DNA from: Methanomassiliicoccaceae archaeon UBA367
GTDB lineage: Archaea > Thermoplasmatota > Thermoplasmata > Methanomassiliicoccales > Methanomethylophilaceae
Reading direction: 5' to 3'
DNA length: 10,822 nucleotides
Assembly: GCA_002506255.1 (NCBI GenBank)
Contig: DAXF01000027.1
Coordinates: forward strand, 1-10,822
Shown here: positions 1 through 6,931 of the stretch, piece after piece
Layout of the letters: each line of letters opens with the position of its first letter
How positions within the stretch are numbered: position 1 is the first letter of the stretch
Program-made: the position numbers and the translations under genes
Notes under the pieces: generated by a model
What the model was told of the DNA's origin: nothing
Seen by the model: the letters and a program-made list of their open reading frames with translations, nothing else
Databases searched by the model: none

Positions 1-546
1 GGGAGGATCGCCCGCTATTATGCAGGGATAGGACGTTCGCTGGGCGGCACAGAGTACCAACTTGATGAGCTCGGCATCGCCATAACCCGCGTGAACGCAG
101 GACTTCTGTCGATTGCCCTTGGCAATGCATCTGCAGGCATAGCCGCAAGCCCGAAGGAATGTGCGGATAGGGCGGGAGGCGGCGCGGTAGCAGTTATGGG
201 CGGTACAGAGCCGGGACACACGACCGATGCCGTGGCCGCAATGATAGCCAGAGAAATGGGGGCGGACCGCATCATCAATGCCAGCAACGTGGATGCCGTA
301 TACTCCGAGGACCCCCGCGGGAATCCGGACGCCAAGAGGTTTGGCGAGATGACCATCGGCCAACTCAAAGAGATAGTCTACGACGACCACAGCGCCTGCA
401 AATCCTGTGTCTTCGATCCCCTGGGAGTTTCCATGTGCATGGAGGATTGCAGGGACATCTACATGGTGAACGGCCGGGACCTCGAAGAACTGGAGAATGC
501 CATTCTTGGAAGGCCCATCAAAGGAACAAGGGTCAACGGGAGCTGA
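1..546 (+). CDS. pyrH: UMP kinase, archaeal PyrH type (5' truncated)
   Basis: Phosphorylates UMP to UDP with ATP in the cytoplasmic pyrimidine pathway. The reading frame is open from base 1 and the TGA is at 544-546, giving 181 residues; roughly the first 45 of a usual ~225 lie outside the window. Visible amino-acid kinase family landmarks are the GGTEYQLDELGIAITRVNA stretch near the left edge, the GGTEPGHTTDAVAA segment typical of the nucleotide-binding core, NASNVDAVYSEDPRGNP (the TNVDGVY..DP signature of UMP and aspartate kinases) and a C-terminal FDPLG...IYMVNG block. Odd point: four cysteines (fragment residues 133, 136, 146, 150) form a CxxC-x9-CxxxC cluster around the FDPLG segment. 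The 3' end overlaps the convergent dtdA by 14 bp. Family assignment is secure; the true start is not visible. Confidence 0.93.
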   Translation, partial: GRIARYYAGIGRSLGGTEYQLDELGIAITRVNAGLLSIALGNASAGIAASPKECADRAGGGAVAVMGGTEPGHTTDAVAAMIAREMGADRIINASNVDAVYSEDPRGNPDAKRFGEMTIGQLKEIVYDDHSACKSCVFDPLGVSMCMEDCRDIYMVNGRDLEELENAILGRPIKGTRVNGS

Positions 547-1372
547 TGGGGTCCAGGTCCTTTGAGGATACTATTTCCATCCCTTCTGATTCAATAAGGG
601 ATCTTACTCTTCTCTCTTCCGACCCCTTCATAGATTTTCTGTGCACGTATGCGGTCTTTGTGCCCGTCATCTCCGAAGCCTGTCTCAGCATCCTCAAGAA
701 TCCATCGTCATCGGCCGCATCGATCTGGTACTTCGGGATCATGTGCCCGAAATCTATCTTGTATGAAAGGGCTGCCTCTGAGAAGCGCGGGGCATAATGC
801 CCTCCCCCGATGCCTATGGCCACAAGGTTGGACTCGTCTTTCTCCGCCTGCAGGATGGCATCGGTCAGTATATCCGCCGCGTGAAGGTCACCCCAGCGCC
901 CCTCGTCGCTCCCGATCTCGATGAAGAACGTCGGCGTCCCCGTGAACGGGCCGTGATGGGTGACCTCGAATGAGACAGTGTACACATCCGTGTCATTCAG
1001 TCTCTGCATCGCCCTAAGGGCGGCCGACATCATATGAGGCGATGCTGGGCAAAGGGTCTCGTCCCTTCCTCCGAAATCCGCTGTCCTGTAATTGCCTATG
1101 GGATGCACAGTCAGAGTGGGCATTCCGCTGGATGCTCTGTGCCTGCTCAAAAACACCATGCTGTCGAAATCGACGAACCTGCGGGCGGCAGAATCTATGC
1201 TTTCCGCGTATATGTGCAACTCCGGGACCGTCATCAGAATGAATCTGTCGGAAATAAGATAGGATGCACCGTCATCCGAGCCCACGCTCTCCCACTCCTC
1301 TTTCCTCAGAAGAGCCGCCTTCATGTTCACGGAAGGCGCATCTGGCTCGCTGCACACCAATAGGGTTCTCAT
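533..1372 (-). CDS. dtdA: D-aminoacyl-tRNA deacylase, archaeal DtdA/GEK1 type
   Basis: Hydrolyses D-amino acids mis-attached to tRNA, a cytoplasmic translation quality-control step. The 279 residues match the archaeal/plant GEK1 family in length and in motif order: SRHRASSGMPTLTVHPIGNY (residues 76-95), EVTHHGP followed by the FIEIGSDEGRW segment (136-160), GIGGGHYAPRF (187-197) and GHMIPKY (209-215). The conserved histidines in these blocks are the likely zinc ligands and active-site residues of the family. The ATG at 1372 lies about 25 bp from a TATA-like element at 1393-1400 with no Shine-Dalgarno between, so a leaderless transcript is likely. It is divergent from the winged-helix gene and convergent with pyrH, with a 14-bp tail overlap. 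It is unrelated to the bacterial Dtd fold. Confidence 0.93.
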   Translation of the reverse strand: MRTLLVCSEPDAPSVNMKAALLRKEEWESVGSDDGASYLISDRFILMTVPELHIYAESIDSAARRFVDFDSMVFLSRHRASSGMPTLTVHPIGNYRTADFGGRDETLCPASPHMMSAALRAMQRLNDTDVYTVSFEVTHHGPFTGTPTFFIEIGSDEGRWGDLHAADILTDAILQAEKDESNLVAIGIGGGHYAPRFSEAALSYKIDFGHMIPKYQIDAADDDGFLRMLRQASEMTGTKTAYVHRKSMKGSEERRVRSLIESEGMEIVSSKDLDPISSR

Positions 1373-1392
1373 CAGTTCTGAATCGGAGTCTC

Positions 1393-1400
1393 ATATTTAA
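1393..1400 (-). promoter_or_regulatory. TATA box of dtdA
   Basis: On the minus strand this reads TTAAATAT. Its centre is about 24-25 bp before the A of the dtdA ATG (1372), the usual TATA-to-transcription-start distance in archaea, so the mRNA probably begins at or beside the start codon. Confidence 0.55.
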
Positions 1401-1402
1401 TC

Positions 1403-1453
1403 CGTTGACGGATGTAACGTTAACGTAATCGCAGGGCTTTATATCTCGTTAAG
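1403..1453. promoter_or_regulatory. CGTTAACG repeat cluster, candidate operator
   Basis: The divergent region holds CGTTGACG (1403-1410), a perfect 10-bp palindrome ACGTTAACGT (1417-1426, also readable as two TAACGT units in tandem from 1415) and a partial copy CGTTAAG (1447-1453). The full copies start 15 bp apart and the partial copy 29 bp further on. The first two lie upstream of both TATA boxes; the third lies just after the rightward one. This layout suits a DNA-binding protein acting on one or both promoters, and the adjacent winged-helix gene is the obvious candidate. The repeats are visible; operator function is inference. Confidence 0.4.
1438..1444 (+). promoter_or_regulatory. TATA box of the winged-helix gene
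   Basis: TTTATAT, centred at 1441, puts transcription start near 1467. This is a few bases before the ATG at 1473 and beyond the alternative TTG at 1458, so it supports the ATG start and a leaderless or nearly leaderless mRNA. Confidence 0.55.
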
Positions 1454-1472
1454 ATTTTTGAAAAGCGATAAT

Positions 1473-2678
1473 ATGGTCACCCTAAGCATAGGCCAAAGAA
1501 TCATCATGCATTTGGATAAGTTCAAAATGACCGATTCCTCGGAGATCTACAACATACCGTGGGATCTTACCCAGGACGGAATTGCCACTTCCATCAGGAT
1601 CTCCCGGGCCCATGCATCCATAGAACTGAAGAAGCTCAGAGAATGCGGGAAGGTCGAAGAGAAACAGACTCACATCAAAGGAGGCAAAGTGAAAAGGAAA
1701 TCCTATCTTCTCACACCTTTCGGTATGTCGGAGTCCGCCAGGATACGAGATTATGCGGAGGACAACAACATAGATATCGATGCTCTCCTGGATCTCAAAA
1801 GACAGGATGCGAACATAATACTCGAAAATCTCGATCCCGTTGATTCTTATGCGTTAGGCTGCGCCTGTGCTTTCAGAGTCCCCGTTCCCGTATCGATTCT
1901 GCCTAAGTCCGTAAAGCTTGTCATACCGGCAGACGTCTCCGGTCTGACAGTGGTCGACGAGAGGCTGAGATCGAATATGATGAAAGCCGCAGACTCCGTT
2001 GCAAAGGCCACCTGGCACAGTTATGCCGCCGACTATTGGATGGGGGATGCGGATATACTCGAATCAGATATCGAAAGGATCCACGAACGCCTCTATCATC
2101 TTGTGGAAGCGGGAAGAACAAGGGAAGCATGCAAGCTGATAAGCACCAATGCATACGACCTGATCGCCACGGCGAATGATGACCTTCACGATACCATGGT
2201 GAAGCTGGACAATGTGCCTGCCAAATTCGCAGTCGATGTTCTTTCCGTGAGAATAGAGACGGACATTTCTTCGGGGGATCTTGATGATGCCGGGGACACG
2301 GTCGAGAAGCTTGCAGAGTACGATGGGACGCTGGCCAAAGCCTATGGCTCCGACATTAAGATGGCGGAAGGTGACACTGACGGAGCATTGGATCTGCTGA
2401 GGGAGATGAACGGCCTGGCGACGGCCGATCTGCGAATCGCCAAGATAATGTTCGGACTGGGGCGATTCGAAGAATCGGAGAAGATGCTTGAGAACGTCAG
2501 GATCCCCTCTGGAGACATAAGTGCCAGCATAGAGCGTTTCATATTAATGGCGAAACTGGATCTCAAAAGGAACAATTCTCAGCAGGCCGTCGTCCGGATG
2601 ATGAAGGCCAGGGCTACCGCCCCTGACAGAGAGAAAAAGAAGATAGATCTGATGATGAAGGAGCTCAAACTGAATTAG
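1473..2678 (+). CDS. Winged-helix DNA-binding protein with TPR-like C-terminal domain
   Basis: A 401-residue predicted transcriptional regulator of unknown target. The N-terminal ~90 residues read as an archaeal winged helix: GQRIIMHLDKF, the TQDGIATSIRISRAHASIELKKL helix-turn-helix region (given here only as a landmark at about residues 33-55), then the wing KGGKVKRKSYLLTPFG. Residues ~175-400 are helix-rich with repeated A-E-L pairs (AGRTREACKLI, GDLDDAGDTVEKL, GDTDGALDLL, GRFEESEKML), a TPR-like solenoid probably used for protein or ligand sensing. No membrane segment is seen. The ATG at 1473 is preferred over an in-frame TTG at 1458 because the TATA box at 1438-1444 would start the transcript downstream of that TTG. 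The gene ends in TAG and overlaps the convergent pheS by 4 bp. Fold assignment is by eye; self-regulation through the repeats at 1403-1453 is inference. Confidence 0.82.
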   Translation: MVTLSIGQRIIMHLDKFKMTDSSEIYNIPWDLTQDGIATSIRISRAHASIELKKLRECGKVEEKQTHIKGGKVKRKSYLLTPFGMSESARIRDYAEDNNIDIDALLDLKRQDANIILENLDPVDSYALGCACAFRVPVPVSILPKSVKLVIPADVSGLTVVDERLRSNMMKAADSVAKATWHSYAADYWMGDADILESDIERIHERLYHLVEAGRTREACKLISTNAYDLIATANDDLHDTMVKLDNVPAKFAVDVLSVRIETDISSGDLDDAGDTVEKLAEYDGTLAKAYGSDIKMAEGDTDGALDLLREMNGLATADLRIAKIMFGLGRFEESEKMLENVRIPSGDISASIERFILMAKLDLKRNNSQQAVVRMMKARATAPDREKKKIDLMMKELKLN

Positions 2679-4174
2679 AATATCCTGCTGTTCTTCAGAT
2701 CGTCTATGTCGGATATGTAAAGGTCACGTATGTCGGTTATGCCCCATTTCAGCATAGCCAGCCTTTCAAATCCGAATCCCCATGCGAGCACAGGATGCTT
2801 CACGCCGAAAGGCGCCACGACCTCCGGCCTGAATATCCCTGCTCCACCCAGCTCCATCCATTTGCCATTGAAGAATACCTCTAGCTCCAGGGATGGCTCG
2901 GTGTACGGGAAATAAGCTGGCCTTATACGGATCCGGTCAAATCCAAGTCTGGAATAGAATTCCTTTATGACAGAAACCAACATATCAAAGTTGCCGTTCT
3001 CATCTATTATTATGCCCTCTATCTGAGTGAACTCCGGAAGGTGCGTGGAATCTATGGATTCCTTTCTGAATATTCGTGAAAGGGAGAATGCTTTAGCAGG
3101 CGCATCCGGATGCGCAGCCACATAGGATATCGTGTTGACGGTTGTGTGCGTTCTAAGCATGGCCTGTTCTGCCATTTCCCGAGACCACACACCGCCCCAA
3201 CCGGCGGATCCTGTATCGCCGCCGTGCTCGTGTATGTCTCTGACCTTTCTCACAAGTTCCTCATCTTCGACACATATCTTCGACGGTCTCTCGAGATAGA
3301 ACGTATCCTGCAGCTCTCTGGCCGGATGGTCCTGAGGGACGAAGAGAACATCCATATCCCAGAATGCGGGCTGTACGTACTCGTCGTCTATCTCTGTGAA
3401 CCCCATATCGGTGAACATCCTCCTTATCTCATCCCCAAGCCTGGAAAGAGGATGCTTCTTGGCCGGATGCACAGAAGGTGCGAATGTGCCTATATCGTAC
3501 TTCCTGAACTCGGCATTCCTCCAGGCGCCGCTCTGGATTATGACGTCGGTTACCTGGGTTATCTCCTCTCTCAGCTCTATTCCTGATGCGATTGCTTCCC
3601 TGCCACTGTCAGTGAGAGATATCGTCCTATCGGTCTCAACAGCCTCGGAGATCATCCCCTGCCTACCCTTGAGATCCTTGACCAACTTCGGGTCCGCGTC
3701 CCCTTCCGGGATGCGCCCGGCAGCCAACTTCCTTAGCAGGTCCTCGTCCGGCATGTCGCCTTTGAGTGCGATTATGCCCTGCTCCGTGAGAGACAGGACA
3801 CCATCCTTTATCATGGCCAGACCCTTCCTCTTGAGCCAGCCTATGGCGATCTTGTCCTCTCCGGCAGGCAGTGCCGCTGCAAGATCGGCCATCAACAACT
3901 TGCCTCCGGCCTCTTTTATGGCGGCCAGGGCCCTTCTCTCCGGAAGACCTCTGCTCACTACTTCCGGATCTGCGAGAACATAGAACTTCGATTGATCCTC
4001 AGTTATTATCGCCAGCCCCTTGTTGGAAAGCCATGATGCGGCGCCCATGACCTCCACCTCGAGGTCGAACTTTCCCGATTCAATCATCTTCTCGGGAGAT
4101 GAAACTCCTCCTGATTCCTCAAGTGCCAGCAGGAGCTTCTTCTCGTTATAGCTGAGACCTTCGATAACATTCAT
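2675..4174 (-). CDS. pheS: Phenylalanyl-tRNA synthetase alpha subunit
   Basis: Catalytic subunit of the (alpha-beta)2 PheRS that charges tRNA-Phe in the cytoplasm. The 499 residues fit the archaeal/eukaryotic form. Residues ~1-200 are winged-helix-like modules (SYNEKKLLLALEE, WLKRKGLAMIKDGVLSLTEQG) that bind tRNA in this family. The class II catalytic domain follows: HPLSRLGDEIRRMFTDMGF (241-259, motif 1 area), RTHTT (341-345), FRKESIDSTHLPEFTQIEG (369-387, motif 2) and AWGFGFERLAM (464-474, motif 3 with its ATP-binding arginine). It starts 4 nt after trpS ends; a GGTGA at 4179-4183, overlapping the trpS stop, lies 4 nt before the ATG. The two genes are thus one operon with coupled translation. 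The beta subunit gene (pheT) is not next to it. The ending ...SRIF is complete. Confidence 0.96.
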   Translation of the reverse strand: MNVIEGLSYNEKKLLLALEESGGVSSPEKMIESGKFDLEVEVMGAASWLSNKGLAIITEDQSKFYVLADPEVVSRGLPERRALAAIKEAGGKLLMADLAAALPAGEDKIAIGWLKRKGLAMIKDGVLSLTEQGIIALKGDMPDEDLLRKLAAGRIPEGDADPKLVKDLKGRQGMISEAVETDRTISLTDSGREAIASGIELREEITQVTDVIIQSGAWRNAEFRKYDIGTFAPSVHPAKKHPLSRLGDEIRRMFTDMGFTEIDDEYVQPAFWDMDVLFVPQDHPARELQDTFYLERPSKICVEDEELVRKVRDIHEHGGDTGSAGWGGVWSREMAEQAMLRTHTTVNTISYVAAHPDAPAKAFSLSRIFRKESIDSTHLPEFTQIEGIIIDENGNFDMLVSVIKEFYSRLGFDRIRIRPAYFPYTEPSLELEVFFNGKWMELGGAGIFRPEVVAPFGVKHPVLAWGFGFERLAMLKWGITDIRDLYISDIDDLKNSRIF

Positions 4175-4178
4175 GCGC

Positions 4179-5300
4179 TCACCATTCGAATCCTTCGAAA
4201 GCCATGGAGCCTATTATCTCCTTGGCCTCCTCCCTCTTGGCCTGATGGCCTTCCAGGAATACGTTTATCTTCTCTGTGAGGGCCGCCTTGCATTCGCCGC
4301 AGAGGATCTCGCCTCTCCTGCACCTGTCGGACATCTCCTCCACCTTACGGTCGTCCCTCTCGAACATATAGAAATTGTACTTGAAGACGGCGCAGACCTC
4401 CGGATTGCCACCCAGCTTCCTCTGCTCATCGACTGAGACCCGCCCTCCGGTGAAAGCGCGTCCTATCTTGGACTTGACCTTCTTGGGCGTGTCAGTGGTG
4501 AATATCGTCGCATTGGGATCCGAGGAGGACATCTTGTCCCCTCCCCCGAGTCCGGGGAACATCTTACAGTACAGCATACTGGGCTTTGGGTACCCGAGAC
4601 CGGGGGCCACGTCCCTGCTGACTCTGAAGTGCGGGTCCTGATCTATGCCGCAGGGTATGAGGCACGGGACCTGCTTGCCCTCCAGCTCAGTGGCGAGGAA
4701 TGCAGGTGCCGATTGTACTGCGGTGAAGAATATTGAGCCTATATTGGTGCTGTTCTCGAAGCCGAAAACCGCTCTTGCCGTTGAGAAATTGACCTTCTTG
4801 GATACCTTGAGAGCTATCGGATAGAGAGTCTTTATGTTCTCAGTGTCCAGGATTATTTTGGTTTTCTCGGGATCGAAACCGAGAGCGATGAAGTCGAGGG
4901 CGTTATCGTACGCCATGCTCCTCGTCTCCCCGAGAGTCAGGTCCTTGAAGAGGAACTTCTCATCGTCGGTCATCTGGAAATACATCGGAACATCAAAGAC
5001 ATCCTGCACCCATTTGTTCAGGATCCAGGGCATGATATGACCCAGATGGGTGCTCCCTGAGGGGCCGCGGCCTGTATAGAGAACGAATCTGCTCCCTTTG
5101 TCGTACTCATCGAGCAGAGTGTTCATATCCCTGTGTGAATAGAATATGCCTCTTCTCAGCATCATGTGGAGGTCGCCGTAACCTCCGAGCCTCTTGAGGA
5201 GAGCATCATTGATAGGCGTGGTGCCGAACCTCCTCTGGAGCTCTTCGTAGTCTATGTCCCCGGTAACCTCCCAGGGAGTCACTGTGAAACTCTCGGCCAT
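4179..5300 (-). CDS. trpS: Tryptophanyl-tRNA synthetase, archaeal type
   Basis: Class I synthetase charging tRNA-Trp in the cytoplasm. At 373 residues it carries GPSGSTHLGH (79-88, the HIGH signature), IPCGIDQDPHFRVSRD (215-230, tryptophan pocket region of the archaeal/eukaryotic form) and KMSSSDPN (256-263, the KMSKS loop). The N-terminal extension with VTPWEVTGDIDYEEL is typical of archaeal and eukaryotic TrpRS, not bacterial. It is the first gene of the trpS-pheS operon. The ATG at 5300 has a GGTGA at 5310-5314 (9-nt spacer), but a TATA-like element at 5329-5336 predicts a transcript starting near 5308, which would leave that site out. Whether the message is led or nearly leaderless cannot be settled by eye. 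It is divergent from the 143-residue gene. Confidence 0.96.
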   Translation of the reverse strand: MAESFTVTPWEVTGDIDYEELQRRFGTTPINDALLKRLGGYGDLHMMLRRGIFYSHRDMNTLLDEYDKGSRFVLYTGRGPSGSTHLGHIMPWILNKWVQDVFDVPMYFQMTDDEKFLFKDLTLGETRSMAYDNALDFIALGFDPEKTKIILDTENIKTLYPIALKVSKKVNFSTARAVFGFENSTNIGSIFFTAVQSAPAFLATELEGKQVPCLIPCGIDQDPHFRVSRDVAPGLGYPKPSMLYCKMFPGLGGGDKMSSSDPNATIFTTDTPKKVKSKIGRAFTGGRVSVDEQRKLGGNPEVCAVFKYNFYMFERDDRKVEEMSDRCRRGEILCGECKAALTEKINVFLEGHQAKREEAKEIIGSMAFEGFEW

Positions 5301-5312
5301 TTTCGCTCGTCA

Positions 5313-5326
5313 CCACAAGGCTGTGG
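5313..5326. repeat. CCACA/TGTGG inverted repeat in the trpS upstream region
   Basis: CCACA (5313-5317) and TGTGG (5322-5326) flank a 4-base spacer. If transcribed leftward it makes a 5-bp hairpin that takes up the first two bases of the GGTGA ribosome site. If transcription starts near 5308, it is instead a DNA palindrome between the TATA box and the start point, where a repressor could sit. It is short, so it may be chance. Confidence 0.3.
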
Positions 5327-5328
5327 CA

Positions 5329-5336
5329 TTATTAAA
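5329..5336 (-). promoter_or_regulatory. TATA-like box of the trpS-pheS operon
   Basis: Minus-strand TTTAATAA, centred about 32 bp before the trpS ATG, predicting a start about 8 nt before the codon. It is the only AT-rich element in the short upstream region that suits this operon. Confidence 0.45.
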
Positions 5337-5360
5337 CATTCCTTGGAAGTGCCTCAGCGA

Positions 5361-5372
5361 ATAACTAATAAT
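5361..5372 (+). promoter_or_regulatory. TATA-like box of the 143-residue protein gene
   Basis: The AT-rich ATAACTAATAAT lies about 30 bp before the ATG at 5396, predicting a start near 5392. It is a weaker match than the boxes at the other divergent region. GGAGG at 5389-5393 is only 2 nt from the ATG, closer than normal for a working ribosome site, so the start of translation is less certain here. Confidence 0.4.
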
Positions 5373-5395
5373 GGCAGAAGAATAATACGGAGGAC

Positions 5396-5827
5396 ATGTG
5401 GAAGATTCTGGGCGAGGACGCCCTTTACGTTGAATTCGCAGACGTCTGGAAAAGACGCGTCATAGAGATAGCCTCCGAAGGAGAGAACGGTGAAAGATTC
5501 CGTGAGATCATGGAACCCAGGGAGGTCCTGTATCTGTTCAACGGGACGAACGGCCTCCACTCCTTCAATGTGGAATTCCCTGAGGATACAGACCCGAAGG
5601 ATCTGCAGTTCCTTGCGGACGAAATACTCAGGATCGCAGAGGATACGGACCGCCCATTCATATCCCTGGCAGGAGGATATCAAAAGTGCCAGATAGTATT
5701 CACCAGCGACAAGGAACCGGAGCTCATAGGCGCCAACAGAACAGAGGGTTACGGATCCGGGAAGATATTCATGCCGATCATAGAGTCCCTGTCTAAACCG
5801 GGAAGAGCGAACGACGGGATGTTCTAA
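5396..5827 (+). CDS. Unrecognised 143-residue soluble protein
   Basis: I do not recognise the family. The protein is acidic, has no signal peptide or membrane segment, and alternates strands and helices (WKILGEDALYVEFADVW, REVLYLFNG, a helix around DPKDLQFLADEILRIAED, then RPFISLAGGYQKCQIVFTS). This looks like a small alpha/beta domain. A glycine-rich stretch (GYGSGK, about 118-123) resembles a phosphate loop only superficially, and there is no Walker pattern. It starts with ATG at 5396, the first start in a frame with its own upstream TATA-like element, and ends in TAA, overlapping the convergent membrane-protein gene by 4 bp. It is real by codon pattern and by its fit between neighbours. 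It is divergent from trpS, which gives no clear functional link. Confidence 0.75.
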   Translation: MWKILGEDALYVEFADVWKRRVIEIASEGENGERFREIMEPREVLYLFNGTNGLHSFNVEFPEDTDPKDLQFLADEILRIAEDTDRPFISLAGGYQKCQIVFTSDKEPELIGANRTEGYGSGKIFMPIIESLSKPGRANDGMF

Positions 5828-6930
5828 TCGGAGAACTCCAGTTCCCCGTAGTCCTTCTTGTCCCTCTTAGGGGTCCCGGGCAGCTCCTGCTTCAGCCCGG
5901 AGGACTCATCATCTATCCTCATGAGCAGGGATACAGGACGGAACACCTTCCATTTGGATACGATATCGTCGACGATCCTGCTCTCGAAGAACCTGTAGTA
6001 GACAACGGATGTCAGAACGATTATGAAAACGTTCACTACTATAGACAAGACTATGAACATCAGCACGGAGTTTATACCGGTGGTGCTTACTGCCAGAGCT
6101 ATGAAGGCAACAGCCGCAAGTATCGGTACGGCCATCCTTTTCAATGTCTCCTTAACGCCGTCATAGAGCATGAAATCTCTGTATCTGGTCTCTATACGCA
6201 CCTTAAGCGACCGGAATATCGACCAGGGCATGACCCCTATTGGCATATACAGCAGCAACAGGAAGGTATAGAGCGGGGCCGCAGATGTGTCCGTGGCCGT
6301 TCTGAAGGCAGGGTTCATCGACATGTATATCCAGAGGAAGGTCCCCACCATGAGGCCCATGTATATCGTTTCCATGACCTCGTTCCAGGGGAAGGACGCA
6401 CGCTTCATGTTGTAATCCATGGTCAGACCCCTGGAATCCATGTCGTGGGGGATATTGAACATGAATGCGACGATCTTGTCCTTGATCGTCAGCTTCTCCT
6501 TCACATTCATGTACTCCACGGAAGTAATCACGCTGTAGAACATCTTCTTCTGCAGCACCGATACTATCGCCGCAACACCTGGGGACCCGACGAGGACGAA
6601 CCCGATTATGAGAAGTATGGCAAAGCTGACATCGAAGAAGAAGTAAAGCGTGGCCAGGACCGCAACTATCACTATGAGAAGGTATCTTTCCTTGGAATTG
6701 AGGTAGACCATCAGACCCACCACCAATAAGGGCGCCGATATCAGGGGCGCCACATCTATGAAGCCCATATCCCAGAAGTTCAGGAACAGAACAGAGAGGA
6801 CAATGCATACGATGACAGATAGAACGAAGATTATCATCAGGAATGCATCATAACCTGACAGTATGTCCAGGTTCCTCGGCCTGTTATCAGGCACCGGATC
6901 GACCGACCTGCCGCCTTTGAAGACCTTCAT
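5824..6930 (-). CDS. Unrecognised polytopic membrane protein, last gene of the secY operon
   Basis: A 368-residue integral membrane protein of no family I recognise. About eight hydrophobic segments can be seen, near residues 29-51, 57-77, 82-98, 100-125, 186-204, 219-238, 266-283 and 286-310. A polar loop (about 127-183) holds the distinctive NIPHDMDSRGLTMDYN sequence followed by a conserved-looking SFPWNEV. The N-terminal tail (MKVFKGGRSVDP) and the charged C-terminal tail (from ~312, ending KRDKKDYGELEFSD) are basic-rich and, with an even segment count, probably both cytosolic. The ATG is 1 nt after the stop of the 108-residue gene, with GGATGG 6 nt before it, so the two are translationally coupled. 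It ends in TAG and overlaps the convergent 143-residue gene by 4 bp. Its place after secY, the DUF106 gene and cmk hints at membrane-protein biogenesis, but that is inference only. Confidence 0.82.
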   Translation of the reverse strand: MKVFKGGRSVDPVPDNRPRNLDILSGYDAFLMIIFVLSVIVCIVLSVLFLNFWDMGFIDVAPLISAPLLVVGLMVYLNSKERYLLIVIVAVLATLYFFFDVSFAILLIIGFVLVGSPGVAAIVSVLQKKMFYSVITSVEYMNVKEKLTIKDKIVAFMFNIPHDMDSRGLTMDYNMKRASFPWNEVMETIYMGLMVGTFLWIYMSMNPAFRTATDTSAAPLYTFLLLLYMPIGVMPWSIFRSLKVRIETRYRDFMLYDGVKETLKRMAVPILAAVAFIALAVSTTGINSVLMFIVLSIVVNVFIIVLTSVVYYRFFESRIVDDIVSKWKVFRPVSLLMRIDDESSGLKQELPGTPKRDKKDYGELEFSD

Positions 6931-6931
6931 A

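Noticed and set aside
3396..3983. Long open frame (195 codons) on the plus strand inside pheS
   Set aside because: It lies wholly antisense to pheS, its translation is serine/proline/leucine-rich with no recognisable domain, and pheS is certain.
5371..5385. Five-codon ORF (ATG GCA GAA GAA TAA) before the 143-residue gene
   Set aside because: It lies at the predicted TATA region upstream of the likely transcript start, so it is probably untranslated.
5748..5763. GYGSGK as a possible ATP-binding P-loop in the 143-residue protein
   Set aside because: It lacks the GxxxxGK[ST] pattern, lies near the C-terminus and has no Walker B partner.
6203..6808. 201-codon minus-strand frame inside the membrane-protein gene
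   Set aside because: It is an out-of-frame shadow rich in His, Gly and Cys; the 5824-6930 frame has coherent membrane segments.
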